From Sulfurimonas sp. (GTDB lineage: Bacteria; Campylobacterota; Campylobacteria; Campylobacterales; Sulfurimonadaceae): a stretch of DNA of 64,000 bases. Under the pieces are notes generated by a model. That model did no database searches. It had not been told where the DNA came from and saw only the letters and a list, made by a program, of their open reading frames with translations. The stretch lies in NCBI RefSeq assembly GCF_029027405.1, contig NZ_CP093396.1, positions 1 to 64,000 on the forward strand, read 5' to 3'. Numbering within the stretch: position 1 is the first letter of the stretch; every line of letters starts with the position of its first letter. Below, piece after piece: positions 8,891 through 18,454 of this stretch. The position numbers were made by a program, and so were the translations under genes.

Positions 8891-11800
8891 TGCGCTGTTT
8901 ATTATTAGCACTTTTGTTATTTATGCCATTTGTTCAAGCGAATGAAGTGGTGAATATCAAAAGTGATATTCTCATCTTGTCAACAAGTGTGGGTAAAAAT
9001 CGCCAAGAGAGAAAAGCGGAACTTTTAAAAGAACAACTTGCTCCATATAGTATATCTTCAGAGATTATATTTAATCTAGATGAAGACAAAGCAAAAGAAG
9101 CCTTTAAAGATAGAAGATTAGTAATCATAGATGCGTTAGATGGTAAACACGGTGTTGCTTCACTTTTACGCAAATATGAAGATATTTTAGAAGATACTAA
9201 AACACCATATATTGCTCTAAAGCTGGAGTATGAAAAGTTTGGCAATATGGATGAAGAGTTTGCATCTACGATTTTAGCTTATTTTTCACAAGCAGGAAAA
9301 TATAATTATGCTCAAGGAGCCGCCTTTTTGGCAAGAGAATATTTTGCAATAAAAATAAATCCTCTACCTGTTCACAAAATGAGTGATACGGGAATATATC
9401 ATCCAAATAAAGGAAAGGGTACTTTTAAAACTTTAGATGAATACTGGAAAACTTTAAGTGAAAAAGAAAAAAATAGTCCTATGGTTGGGATTGTTATACA
9501 TAAAGAAAACATATCTTCTGATGATACTGTAATTATAGATATGGCAATTAAAAAACTTACAAGTGCAGGTATTACTCCTATCGCTTTTTACACAAAAGTT
9601 GGTGAAGAAGATTTTGCAGGAGAGCGTTTTTTTACAAAAGATTCTAAACAACTTATAGATTTGATAATCTCTTTTCAGGTTATGATAATGGATCAAGAAA
9701 AGCTTAGAAAGGATTATGCAAGAATAGGTCTAAAAGTTATGCAGGGTATCATTTATCGCCAAGGTTCACAAGAAGCATGGGAGCTAGATAAACAGGGCGT
9801 TTCTGCGAACTGGATACCGATGACTTATATTATTCCAGAACACATAGGTTATACCGATCAGTTAACAGTTGGAGCCTTAGACCCAATTACGAAAAAAACA
9901 ACACCTATATCTTATCAGTTAGATATGTTTATGAAAATAGCTATAAATAACTCTAAGCTAAAACAAAAGCAAAACAAAGAGAAAAATATAGCTATTTTTT
10001 ACTACAACTATCCTCCAGGTGTAAATAACTTCGGTGCTTCATATATGCAGTTTCCAGAATCTTTGTCTAGTATTTTATCTAGTATGAAAAAAGCAGGGTA
10101 TCAGACGCAAAGTGAGAGTAGTGATTACTTTGTCAAGACCCTTCCTAAGTCTATGGCATATTATTATAAAGATAGTGTTTATAATGAAAAATATGCTGAT
10201 TTATTACCTTATGATGTTTATTATGAGTGGTATTTAACACTTCCACAAGATACTCGAAATCAGATAAATAAAAAATGGGGACATCCAAGAAAAAGTAAAT
10301 TTCTTCATACTAAAGATGGAAAAAAATACTTCATTATCCCAAGACTGAAAAAAGGAAATGTTACTTTACTTCCACAACCTAGTCGCTCAAATATTGGGCA
10401 AGATAGAATGGGAAGAAAAATTTATGAGGGAAGAATCTATCATGATACTGCCTCGCCAGTACCCCATCATTACCTTGCAGTATATCTATATGTAAGACAG
10501 CAAAATGATGCGATAGTGCATCTCGGTACACACGGAACTTATGAGTGGACTTATGGAAAAGAGAGAGGTCTTAGCATCTATGATTCACCTCTTCTTAGTG
10601 TTGGTGCATTACCAAACATATATCCATATATTACGAATAATCTTGCAGAGGGCATCCAAGCAAAAAGACGCGGTAGAGCAACATTAATTTCTCATCAAAC
10701 ACCGCCATTTGGTGTTAGTGGAACTTACAAAGAGTTAAGTGATATTATGGATTTGATAAACCAGTATAAGCAGAGTAGTGATGCTGTAAAACAAAATAAT
10801 AAAAAGCAACTCATCTCTTTGACTATAAAGATGAACTTACATAAAGATATGAAATATACTAAAGAGATGATGGAAAATGAAACAGATGTTTTTGTGTCCG
10901 ATTTGTATGATTATCTAAATGGTTTAAGTTCAACATTAACACCTCTTGGTATGCACAGATATGGCTCATATCCAAAAGATGACCATATGGTACAAACACT
11001 TATGTCAATGCTAGGGGATACTTTTATAAAAAGTGTTGAAGGTGAAAATGGACTAGCAGGGATAAACTACAAAGATTTAAATAAAACAAAAGTTTATAAG
11101 ATGCTACAAAAGTATGTTATAGAAAATAAAAGTCTGGATTCGCTAGATGGCGGCTTAAAACCATTTATACAAACAGCGAAAGTTTATAGAGATAATTTTG
11201 TAAACAATAAAGAGATGCAAAACTTACTAAAAGCTTTAGATGCAGGTTATATAGAGACAAGCGTAGGAGGCGACCCTATACGAAGCCCTGAATCTATCCC
11301 TACTGGTATGAATATGTACAGCTTTGACCCCCAGCGTATTCCAACGAAAGCTGCCTATAAAACTGGTGCTAAAATTATGAAAGATTATATTGAAAATTAT
11401 TATGCAAAATATGGGAAATATCCTCAAAAGATAACTTTTAATTTATGGTCACTTGAAACTATGCGTCATTTTGGTGTACTAGAATCCCAAATACTTTATG
11501 CGATGGGGATTAAACCTATCTGGAGTGAAGGTGGGATAAGTGATGAGATGGTGCAAAGTATGGCAAAAGGAATGTTAGCAGGGATGCTTGGCGAAGATTT
11601 TGCGAAATGGATTGCTTCATTTGTTACAGTCCAGAGAATTAAAATGTTTGATTTTTTAATGCCCCAAAAGATGAAAGATATGTTTTACGCTGGATTAAAA
11701 ATGGGTCGTGGAAAAATAGATGGTGTTGAAATTATCTCGTACAGTGATTTAAAGAGACCTCGTATAGATGTAGTAATACAAGCTACAGGTCTTTATCGTG

Positions 11801-12984
11801 ATACTTTTCCTAATGTTATGAGAGTGATTAATGAAGGTGTTGAGAAGATTGCAGCTCTCAAAGAAGAGCATAATTATGTTCGACAACATGCTTTATCTTT
11901 GAAAAAAATGCTCTTAGATAAAGGATATGATGAAAAAGAAGCTCAGTATCTTTCAACCATCCGTATGTTTTCTGCCGCACAAGGTAAATATGGAAATGGC
12001 GTTTCAGGCACTGTGTCTGTTTCTGAGACTTGGGATAAAGAAACAAGAATCGCTGAGAACTATATCCGAACTTCAGGGTATATTTATGGTTCTGATGAGT
12101 CTAGATGGGGAACAAGATTAAAAGATGTAGACATGTTTGCACAAAATTTAAAAGGTACAGATGCTGTAATGTTTAGTCGTACCTCAAACTTGTATGGGAT
12201 GATGACATCTGATGACCCTTATGGATATTTTGGCTCAATTGCATTGGCTATTCGTCATTTAGATGGTAAAAGTCCACAGATGCTAATCTCAAATCTAAGA
12301 GATCCAAATAATGCAAAGATGCAAGATGTTAGTGAATTTATTTCTAATGAATTGCGTTCAAGATACTACAACCCTAAATGGATAAAAGAGATGCAAGATA
12401 GTGGCTATAGTGGTGCTACTCGTGTTTTAGATGTAGTAAATAATTTTTGGGGATGGCAGGTGGTTTATCCCGAGGGTGTTCGTTCAGACCAATGGCAAGA
12501 ATTTGTAGAGATTTACTATGATGATAAGTATGATATGAACATGGATGAATGGTTTGAAAAAACAAATCCTACTGCTCGTGCGCAAATGGCAGAAGTGATG
12601 CTAGAAGCTGTTAGAAAGGGCTATTTTCAAACAGATGCTAAAACAATTAAAAAGCTTGTGGAGACTTTAGAAGAAATATCAAAAAAATACAATCATAAAA
12701 CTCTAAATAACAAACTCAAAGATTTTATTAAGGCCCAAAAAGCGGCAGGATATGGCTTGAGTATACCTATTGCCACTCCTGTTGCAAATGCTCTAAAAGC
12801 ACAGAGTAAGCCAGTTGTAAAAGTAAAACCTAAAATTAAAGGACAAAAACTTGAAGAAGTAAAAAAAGATATAAAAGAAAAAGTTAACTATGACACTTAT
12901 GCTATGTGGATGTTTATTTTATTTTTAGTCTTTATCGGAGCTTTTTTAGAGATGCGAAATAACAAAAAAGAAAGTTTAAAGTAA
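8887..12984 (+). CDS. Periplasmic, membrane-anchored CobN/HmuS-like chelatase
   Basis: A 1365-residue protein of the CobN/BchH large-subunit chelatase family. The family signature HLGTHGTYEW begins near His545, and further conserved blocks follow through about residue 1200. Unlike the cytosolic CobN of cobalamin synthesis it has a signal peptide (cleavage near FVQA-N, residue 19), a Lys-rich linker (about 1300-1335) and a single C-terminal helix (about 1338-1356), so the chelatase body should sit in the periplasm. No CobS/CobT or ChlI/ChlD AAA+ partners and no corrin genes occur in the window. Instead it is translationally coupled to an ExbB-like channel and DUF2149. This architecture matches HmuS of Bacteroidetes haem-uptake loci, which has been linked to removal of iron from haem. 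Metal extraction from an imported tetrapyrrole is the best inference; the substrate is unproven. Confidence 0.85.
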   Translation: MMRCLLLALLLFMPFVQANEVVNIKSDILILSTSVGKNRQERKAELLKEQLAPYSISSEIIFNLDEDKAKEAFKDRRLVIIDALDGKHGVASLLRKYEDILEDTKTPYIALKLEYEKFGNMDEEFASTILAYFSQAGKYNYAQGAAFLAREYFAIKINPLPVHKMSDTGIYHPNKGKGTFKTLDEYWKTLSEKEKNSPMVGIVIHKENISSDDTVIIDMAIKKLTSAGITPIAFYTKVGEEDFAGERFFTKDSKQLIDLIISFQVMIMDQEKLRKDYARIGLKVMQGIIYRQGSQEAWELDKQGVSANWIPMTYIIPEHIGYTDQLTVGALDPITKKTTPISYQLDMFMKIAINNSKLKQKQNKEKNIAIFYYNYPPGVNNFGASYMQFPESLSSILSSMKKAGYQTQSESSDYFVKTLPKSMAYYYKDSVYNEKYADLLPYDVYYEWYLTLPQDTRNQINKKWGHPRKSKFLHTKDGKKYFIIPRLKKGNVTLLPQPSRSNIGQDRMGRKIYEGRIYHDTASPVPHHYLAVYLYVRQQNDAIVHLGTHGTYEWTYGKERGLSIYDSPLLSVGALPNIYPYITNNLAEGIQAKRRGRATLISHQTPPFGVSGTYKELSDIMDLINQYKQSSDAVKQNNKKQLISLTIKMNLHKDMKYTKEMMENETDVFVSDLYDYLNGLSSTLTPLGMHRYGSYPKDDHMVQTLMSMLGDTFIKSVEGENGLAGINYKDLNKTKVYKMLQKYVIENKSLDSLDGGLKPFIQTAKVYRDNFVNNKEMQNLLKALDAGYIETSVGGDPIRSPESIPTGMNMYSFDPQRIPTKAAYKTGAKIMKDYIENYYAKYGKYPQKITFNLWSLETMRHFGVLESQILYAMGIKPIWSEGGISDEMVQSMAKGMLAGMLGEDFAKWIASFVTVQRIKMFDFLMPQKMKDMFYAGLKMGRGKIDGVEIISYSDLKRPRIDVVIQATGLYRDTFPNVMRVINEGVEKIAALKEEHNYVRQHALSLKKMLLDKGYDEKEAQYLSTIRMFSAAQGKYGNGVSGTVSVSETWDKETRIAENYIRTSGYIYGSDESRWGTRLKDVDMFAQNLKGTDAVMFSRTSNLYGMMTSDDPYGYFGSIALAIRHLDGKSPQMLISNLRDPNNAKMQDVSEFISNELRSRYYNPKWIKEMQDSGYSGATRVLDVVNNFWGWQVVYPEGVRSDQWQEFVEIYYDDKYDMNMDEWFEKTNPTARAQMAEVMLEAVRKGYFQTDAKTIKKLVETLEEISKKYNHKTLNNKLKDFIKAQKAAGYGLSIPIATPVANALKAQSKPVVKVKPKIKGQKLEEVKKDIKEKVNYDTYAMWMFILFLVFIGAFLEMRNNKKESLK

Positions 12985-12989
12985 AAATT

Positions 12990-13697
12990 ATGATAAAAAA
13001 GAGTGAAGATTTTAGTTTTTTAATTGGTGCAATTATCACTACTCTCGTGATGGCATCACTCTTTTTTGCTAAAGATATTAAAAAGTTTGAGACTCTTAGT
13101 GAAAGAGCCTCTAAAACAGAGTCCATACACTATGTAACCATAGTAGATGTAACAAAGAAAGTAGAAACAAAGAAATACAAAAAACCTATAAAAAAACCAC
13201 AAAAAAGAATAAAAAAAGAAGTAGTTAAAGTGGTTAAAAAGTTAATAAAAAAACCAAAGCTTATAGATGAAGCTGCTCAAATAAAAGAAAAAATAGTACA
13301 AAAACAGAAGTTATTTGAAAAAGAATTAGAAGAACAACTTTTACAAGAAGAGTTAGCAAGGCAAAAAGAGTTTAGAAAAAGACAGTTAGCTAAAAAGAAC
13401 CTTCTGGAAAAAGAAAAAGATATATATTTATCGGAGTTAGCAGCGTGGATAAAACAACATTTAAAATACCCACGACATGCAAGAAGAATGAATCAACAAG
13501 GCGTTGTCAAAATCTCCTTTATTATTACAAAACATGGACACATAGAGTCAGTAAAGATAGATTCACCTTGTCCATATAAGAGGCTAAATAAGGCGGCAAA
13601 GATGCTTTTAGTAGAACTAAATCGTTTTAAGCCACTGCCTGAAAATTTAGATAAATGGGAATTAAATGTGCCAATAATATATGCACTAAAGGATTAA
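12990..13697 (+). CDS. tonB: TonB energy-transducing protein
   Basis: A 235-residue protein with an N-terminal cytoplasmic stub and helix (about 8-27), then a Lys-rich and charged coiled region (about 55-145) that would span the periplasm. A C-terminal TonB domain follows (about 150-235: YLSELAAWIKQHLKYPRHAR, then VVKISFIITKHG). The usual Pro-Lys/Pro-Glu repeats are replaced by KKP/KKI-type repeats and a long charged helix. It starts 5 bp after the CobN-like stop and is followed by exbB and exbD, so it would energise the receptors of this locus. Confidence 0.9.
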   Translation: MIKKSEDFSFLIGAIITTLVMASLFFAKDIKKFETLSERASKTESIHYVTIVDVTKKVETKKYKKPIKKPQKRIKKEVVKVVKKLIKKPKLIDEAAQIKEKIVQKQKLFEKELEEQLLQEELARQKEFRKRQLAKKNLLEKEKDIYLSELAAWIKQHLKYPRHARRMNQQGVVKISFIITKHGHIESVKIDSPCPYKRLNKAAKMLLVELNRFKPLPENLDKWELNVPIIYALKD

Positions 13698-13700
13698 AAA

Positions 13701-14168
13701 ATGCAATACTATTTAGATAAAGGTGGAGTAATTATGTATATATTATTCGCCATGGCAATAGTAGGAACGATAATAATAATATGGAAAATAGCTTCTATTA
13801 CGCTTTTTAAATTTCGTACAAGAAATATTGATTTACCATCAGATAAAGCAGAATTAAGAGCAGCTGCTTTAATTGCACCACTTGAGATGGGGCTTACAAC
13901 TCTTAAGATTGTATCAACGATATCACCACTTTTAGGGCTTCTTGGCACGGTTCTTGGGATATTTATGGCATTTGAAGGGATTATGGTGCATGGACTTGGT
14001 GATCCAACACAGTTTGCAAAAGGTATCTCAACTGCACTAATCACAACGGTTGGTGGATTAGTTGTAGCGATTCCAGCTTATATATTTTACAATTATTTTA
14101 TCGGTGAATTAGATAAAACAGAGCAGATATTAATACAAAAAATAGCAGGAATTTATGAAGCGTCGTGA
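13701..14168 (+). CDS. exbB: ExbB biopolymer transport proton channel
   Basis: A 155-residue inner-membrane protein with three helices. The segment STISPLLGLLGTVLGIFMAF and the later GISTALITTVGGLVVAIPAY are the classic ExbB/TolQ motifs. It begins 3 bp after tonB and overlaps exbD by 14 bp. It is a second, distinct ExbB in the same locus; the one at 8076 is much less canonical. Confidence 0.93.
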   Translation: MQYYLDKGGVIMYILFAMAIVGTIIIIWKIASITLFKFRTRNIDLPSDKAELRAAALIAPLEMGLTTLKIVSTISPLLGLLGTVLGIFMAFEGIMVHGLGDPTQFAKGISTALITTVGGLVVAIPAYIFYNYFIGELDKTEQILIQKIAGIYEAS

Positions 14169-14538
14169 ACCCTTAGGGTTAGATATGACCCCTATGGTTG
14201 ATATTATATTTATTTTATTGATTTTTTTCCTAGTGAGTTCTGTTTTTAAAAAAGAGGAACTCGCTCTTATGCTTGAACTTCCTAACGCGGGAGCAAGTAA
14301 AGAAGTACAAGAGAAAAAAACTCTTAGTATTGAATTATCAAAAGACTCACTTGCAGTTAATGGAGATAAAGTAAGTTATGAAGAGATAATGTTTAAGGTA
14401 CTGCCTTTAGCGAAAGATGGAAAGATGATAATGTTTTATATTGATAAAGATGTCCCATATTCTCGAGTAGTTCGTATTTTAGACTTGTTAAAAACACATT
14501 CTTTAAATAAGTTGGCATTGATAACAAAACAAGAGTAA
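14155..14538 (+). CDS. exbD: ExbD biopolymer transport protein
   Basis: A 127-residue protein with a short cytoplasmic N-terminus, one helix starting DMTPMVDIIFILLIFFLV (Asp16 is the proton-binding residue of the family) and a periplasmic ExbD/TolR domain. It completes the tonB-exbB-exbD unit. The next gene is a receptor with its own Fur-box-like promoter 120 bp downstream. Confidence 0.93.
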   Translation: MKRREPLGLDMTPMVDIIFILLIFFLVSSVFKKEELALMLELPNAGASKEVQEKKTLSIELSKDSLAVNGDKVSYEEIMFKVLPLAKDGKMIMFYIDKDVPYSRVVRILDLLKTHSLNKLALITKQE

Positions 14539-14620
14539 CAGTAAAATTTAATTTATAAGGAGAAGAAGACTAAGGTAAATAGTTTTATAAAAAAGGAATA
14601 TTTTTTTATATTTATTAAAT

Positions 14621-14639
14621 GATAATGCTTATTGTTATC
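14621..14639. promoter_or_regulatory. Fur box before receptor 3
   Basis: GATAATGCTTATTGTTATC matches 15 of 19 positions of the classical Fur consensus. It lies 20-38 bp before the start codon of the receptor at 14659. This is the best Fur-like site in the window. Confidence 0.75.
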
Positions 14640-14658
14640 ATACACATAAAGGAAAATA

Positions 14659-16593
14659 GTGAAAAATAAAATATATTTGAGTTTATTGGTAAGTGTTATG
14701 TTAATAAATTCTATAAATGCATCTGATGATTTAACAGATGTTATTGTAACAGCAAAAACACAAAGAACAGCTTTAGATACAGCAGGAAGTTTTTCTGTGA
14801 TTACAGCAGAAGATATTAAAAAGACAGGAGCATCATCGGTACAAGAAATATTAGAAGGTGTTGTTGGTTTAAATATGGGTATGAACGATGCCTCAATAAA
14901 TGGCAGGCAAAATATTAGTATTCGTGGTACTGATTCTAAAGATACGCTTATCTTAGTAGATGGAGAGAGGATTTCTGGAAGTGATGCGCAGATTGGTCAT
15001 AGTGATTTTCAGTATAACTGGATACCAATTAATGCCATTTCCAAGATTGAAGTGATTCGTGGACCAATGAGTGCTATTTATGGTTCAAGTGCTATTGGCG
15101 GGGTTATTAATATAATAACTAAAAAACCAGTAGAAAAAATTCAAGGAGATATAGCAGTTGAAGGTGGAGATGCCTCAAGAGATGGAGGAAAAAATATAGA
15201 TTTTTCAGTTTCTGCTGGTGGTAAAATCACAGATAGTTTTTCAATTATTGGATATGCAAGTTCTAAAATAGTAGAGCCTGAAGATGCAGATGATACTACA
15301 GAAGTGGAGGGTAAAAAAATTCAAAATTTGATGTTAAAAGCTTGGTATGATATAGATGCTACTCAGAAAATAACAGCGTTTGCAATTTTAGGAAATGAAA
15401 AGAGAAAGACAGATGTGCATGCAGAATTATATGAAATAAAGAAAGCTCACTATTCACTTGGTTATCAAAAAGATTTTAATGATATTAGCTTAAATGTAAA
15501 ATATTACAATAATACATCAGATACTCATACAGATCAGTTTGAATATACTCATAAAATGCGTGATGATACTCTAAATGCTGAACTGAATATTGCTTCATTT
15601 GATAATAATTTTATAGTTTTTGGCGGAGAGTATAGAAAAGAAAAGTATAGAAAAAAATATGATGATGCGGCAGATGACACAAGCAAAGGCTTTGAAGATT
15701 CAATAAATTACGCTTCTGTATATTTGCAAGATGAAATAGAAATAGGTAGTAGTACAATCCTTACCATAGGTGCTAGATATGACAAGCATGAGAGATTTGG
15801 TGGAGAACTATCACCAAAGGCAAACCTTGTTTATAAGCTGAGTGACAATGGCAGACTTAAGGCAGGATACGGACATGGATTTAGTGCGCCTACAGTTACA
15901 CAGACTTCAGATAAGTATGGTGTTGCAATTCCAGTAAAATTTTATTCAGCAGGACCTCCATTTTATGGAATGCCTAAAATTTTTCACAGATTTCATGGTA
16001 ATGACAATCTAAAACCTGAAAAATCTGATACATTTGAGATAGGATATGATTATGAAAAAGACCAGATGACATTTGTAGCAACTTATTTTCATACTGAATT
16101 AACAGATCTTATAGACACGCTTTATACAGGAGATACAATGGCTGGACCAATGACTTACAGAGAGTATCTTTACTCAAATGTAGGAAAAGCTAGAATAGAT
16201 GGTTTGGAGTTAGAGTTTACTCAAAATAATATTTCTGAAATTGTTGATGTTAGCCTTAACTATACATACCTTAACACTGAAAATAAAGATACAAAAAAGG
16301 AGCTACATAACCGACCTGCTCATACAGCTAACTTAAAACTTTCAGTTGATCTTCCATGGGAGATTGGTAGTAATTTTAGAGTTAATTATGTAGGAAATCA
16401 AAAAGTTGCTGATGGCGATACTCTAGATGCGTATACTACTTTTGGTTTACAGTTTTCTAAAGAGTTTGTTCAAGACCTAACATTAAGTACAGGTGCAGAA
16501 AATTTAAGTGATGTAAAGCATATCGGTGATGGAGATAATAGATACTATATTAGAGGACGCTATATGTATGCTAGACTAAATTACTCATTTTAA
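14659..16593 (+). CDS. TonB-dependent receptor 3 of the CobN/TonB locus
   Basis: A 644-residue outer-membrane receptor. It starts at GTG 14659, 5 nt after an AAGGA site. A signal peptide (to about residue 22) is followed by a TonB-box-like DVIVTAK, a plug with ISIRGTDSKDTLILVDGER and VIRGPMSAIYGSSAIGGVIN, and a barrel ending in NYSF. It is shorter than the duplicated pair at 173-4734 and clearly a different subfamily. Its position between exbD and the ABC importer suggests it is the outer-membrane entry point for the substrate handled by this locus. Haem is a candidate ligand, but I see no decisive FRAP/NPNL-type haem-receptor motif. Confidence 0.93.
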   Translation: MKNKIYLSLLVSVMLINSINASDDLTDVIVTAKTQRTALDTAGSFSVITAEDIKKTGASSVQEILEGVVGLNMGMNDASINGRQNISIRGTDSKDTLILVDGERISGSDAQIGHSDFQYNWIPINAISKIEVIRGPMSAIYGSSAIGGVINIITKKPVEKIQGDIAVEGGDASRDGGKNIDFSVSAGGKITDSFSIIGYASSKIVEPEDADDTTEVEGKKIQNLMLKAWYDIDATQKITAFAILGNEKRKTDVHAELYEIKKAHYSLGYQKDFNDISLNVKYYNNTSDTHTDQFEYTHKMRDDTLNAELNIASFDNNFIVFGGEYRKEKYRKKYDDAADDTSKGFEDSINYASVYLQDEIEIGSSTILTIGARYDKHERFGGELSPKANLVYKLSDNGRLKAGYGHGFSAPTVTQTSDKYGVAIPVKFYSAGPPFYGMPKIFHRFHGNDNLKPEKSDTFEIGYDYEKDQMTFVATYFHTELTDLIDTLYTGDTMAGPMTYREYLYSNVGKARIDGLELEFTQNNISEIVDVSLNYTYLNTENKDTKKELHNRPAHTANLKLSVDLPWEIGSNFRVNYVGNQKVADGDTLDAYTTFGLQFSKEFVQDLTLSTGAENLSDVKHIGDGDNRYYIRGRYMYARLNYSF

Positions 16594-16625
16594 AGAAAAA
16601 AACTCAAATGTTGATTAAAGTCAAT

Positions 16626-16644
16626 GATAATTAATATCAATATG
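16626..16644. promoter_or_regulatory. Fur-box-like site before the ABC importer operon
   Basis: GATAATTAATATCAATATG matches about 14 of 19 positions of the Fur consensus and lies 38-56 bp before the binding-protein start at 16682. It suggests that the ABC-NnrS-DsrE operon is iron-regulated from its own promoter. Confidence 0.6.
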
Positions 16645-16681
16645 TTATTATTTGAGTATTAATTCACATAGGAGATATTTA

Positions 16682-17671
16682 ATGAAAAATTTCATATATA
16701 CGGGGTTGTTAGCAATATTACTTGCAATGACCTCATTACACGCTGATGCAAAGGTGGACAAAATAGTTATTGCAGGACCTTTTGCATCTGTATCCCATCC
16801 AATACTACACATGATACAAAGAGATGCTCTTAAAGATGTAGCAAAAAAAGTTGAGTTTAGGCTATGGAAAAATCCTGATGAACTTAGAGCTATTGTTATA
16901 AAAGGAGATGTTGATTTTGTAGCGATTCCTACAAATACAGCAGCTATTTTAAACAACAAAGGTGTTGATGTTAAGCTTTTAAATGTTTCTGTTTGGGGAA
17001 TACTTGGCATGATAAGTCGAGACAACAACCTGAAAACTTTAAAAGATTTTAAAGGTAAAAAAATTGCTGTTCCTTTTCGTGCTGATATGCCAGACATAGT
17101 TTTTAAGCAACTTCTAAAAAAACAAGGTCTTGACCCTAAAAAAGATTTTGAGTTAATCTATGTAGCTAGTCCTATAGATGCTATGCAGATGCTAATAATG
17201 AGAAGAATAGACCATTCTCTTCTTGCTGAACCTGCGATTTCAGTGGCTCTTCGTAAAACAAAATCATTCCCTATTAGTATAGTTGCTCCTGATTTATATA
17301 GAAGTGTAGACATACAAGATGAGTGGGCAAAAGTTTTTAATACTGATAGAAATATTCCTCAGGCTGGTATGGCTGTCCTTGGTAGAATGAAAGATGAAAA
17401 GATTATTTCTCGATTTATGCAAGAGTATGATAAATCATTAGCATGGTACATGTCTCATCCAAAAGAGGCAGGAGTATTAATTGCAGACAAAATAAATCTT
17501 CTTTCAGAAGATGGCGTCGCTGATTCTATAGCTCATATTAATATGAAGAGTATTTCAGCTCCAGATGCAAAAGAAAAAATAGAATTTTTCTTTAATATTT
17601 TAAAAGAAGAAGACCCTAAAAGTATTGGTGGCAAACTTCCTCAAGATAGCTTTTATTACAAAGCTCAGTAG
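16682..17671 (+). CDS. Periplasmic NMT1/THI5-like (NitT/TauT-type) ABC substrate-binding protein
   Basis: A protein of 329 residues from the ATG at 16682, preferred over the in-frame ATG at 16652. It has AGGAG 8 nt upstream and begins directly with a signal peptide (MKNFIYTGLLAILLAM, cleavage near SLHADA). The mature part is the SsuA/THI5-type fold: KIVIAGPFASVSHPIL, then a two-lobe body with LKDFKGKKIAVPFRADMPD. The family binds sulfonates, thiamin precursors, riboflavin and other small molecules, so the fold does not fix the ligand. It is followed without a gap by permease and ATPase genes. The Fur-like site suggests an iron-related ligand. Confidence 0.88.
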   Translation: MKNFIYTGLLAILLAMTSLHADAKVDKIVIAGPFASVSHPILHMIQRDALKDVAKKVEFRLWKNPDELRAIVIKGDVDFVAIPTNTAAILNNKGVDVKLLNVSVWGILGMISRDNNLKTLKDFKGKKIAVPFRADMPDIVFKQLLKKQGLDPKKDFELIYVASPIDAMQMLIMRRIDHSLLAEPAISVALRKTKSFPISIVAPDLYRSVDIQDEWAKVFNTDRNIPQAGMAVLGRMKDEKIISRFMQEYDKSLAWYMSHPKEAGVLIADKINLLSEDGVADSIAHINMKSISAPDAKEKIEFFFNILKEEDPKSIGGKLPQDSFYYKAQ

Positions 17672-18454
17672 ATGAAATTTGCTCTAAAAATACTTAAAGA
17701 TTTTCCAGCTTACTTGTGGAGTGGTTGGGGGTCGATAGCATCTATACTTCTTTTTATCGCTGTTTGGGATATGGGAAATCAAATCTATGGAGATTTAGTT
17801 CTTCCTTCTCCACTAGAAACATTCCAAACACTTTTTGTAATGCTTGGTGATGAAGAAATCTTAGAACAGATAAACATAACATTGTATCGTGCTTCAGCTG
17901 GCTTTGGAATCTCTTTAGTTTTTGGTTCTGCTCTTGGACTTTTAGCTGGGTTTTTTGTAACAGCATCTATGATGAGTCGTCCTATCGTTACCATCTTAGT
18001 TGGAATGCCTCCAATCGCTTGGATAGTTTTAGCGATGATATGGTTTGGTATGGGAGATGAAACTGTTATATTTACGGTCATTGTTGCATCTTTTCCTATC
18101 ATCTTTGTAGGAGCACTTCAAGGAACAAGAACACTTGATGGTGACTTAAAAGAGATGGCAGATAGTTTTAATCTGCCTTGGCATATGAAGTTTTTAGATG
18201 TATATTTTCCTCATATATTTTCTTATGTTTTTCCTGCTTGGGTAAGTGCTCTTGGTATGGCATGGAAGATAGTTGTAATGGCAGAACTTTTAGCTACAAG
18301 TGATGGCATCGGAGCAACTTTAGCGGTTGCAAGAAGTCAGTTAGATACGCCAACAGCACTTGCTCTTGTAGTTATTATGATAGGTTCACTTATGTTTATA
18401 GAGTATATAGTGCTAGAGCCAATCAAAAGAGAGGTTGAGTTATGGAGAAGTTAG
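17672..18454 (+). CDS. NitT/TauT-type ABC transporter permease
   Basis: A 260-residue inner-membrane permease of the SsuC/TauC family with about six helices. The EAA-type coupling loop is near residues 165-185 (LKEMADSFNLPWHMKF) and a conserved GMAWKIVVMAELL segment follows. It starts immediately after the binding-protein stop codon and overlaps the ATPase gene by 13 bp, so the three form one transporter. Confidence 0.92.
   Translation: MKFALKILKDFPAYLWSGWGSIASILLFIAVWDMGNQIYGDLVLPSPLETFQTLFVMLGDEEILEQINITLYRASAGFGISLVFGSALGLLAGFFVTASMMSRPIVTILVGMPPIAWIVLAMIWFGMGDETVIFTVIVASFPIIFVGALQGTRTLDGDLKEMADSFNLPWHMKFLDVYFPHIFSYVFPAWVSALGMAWKIVVMAELLATSDGIGATLAVARSQLDTPTALALVVIMIGSLMFIEYIVLEPIKREVELWRS

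Noticed and set aside
8887-12984. Cobalamin-synthesis CobN (cobaltochelatase)
   Set aside because: Signal peptide, C-terminal membrane anchor, absence of CobS/CobT and corrin genes, and the ExbB/DUF2149 partners point to the HmuS-like uptake type.
16652-16681. Upstream ATG start of the ABC binding protein
   Set aside because: It would place a charged segment before the signal peptide and lacks a ribosome site; the ATG at 16682 has AGGAG at good spacing.
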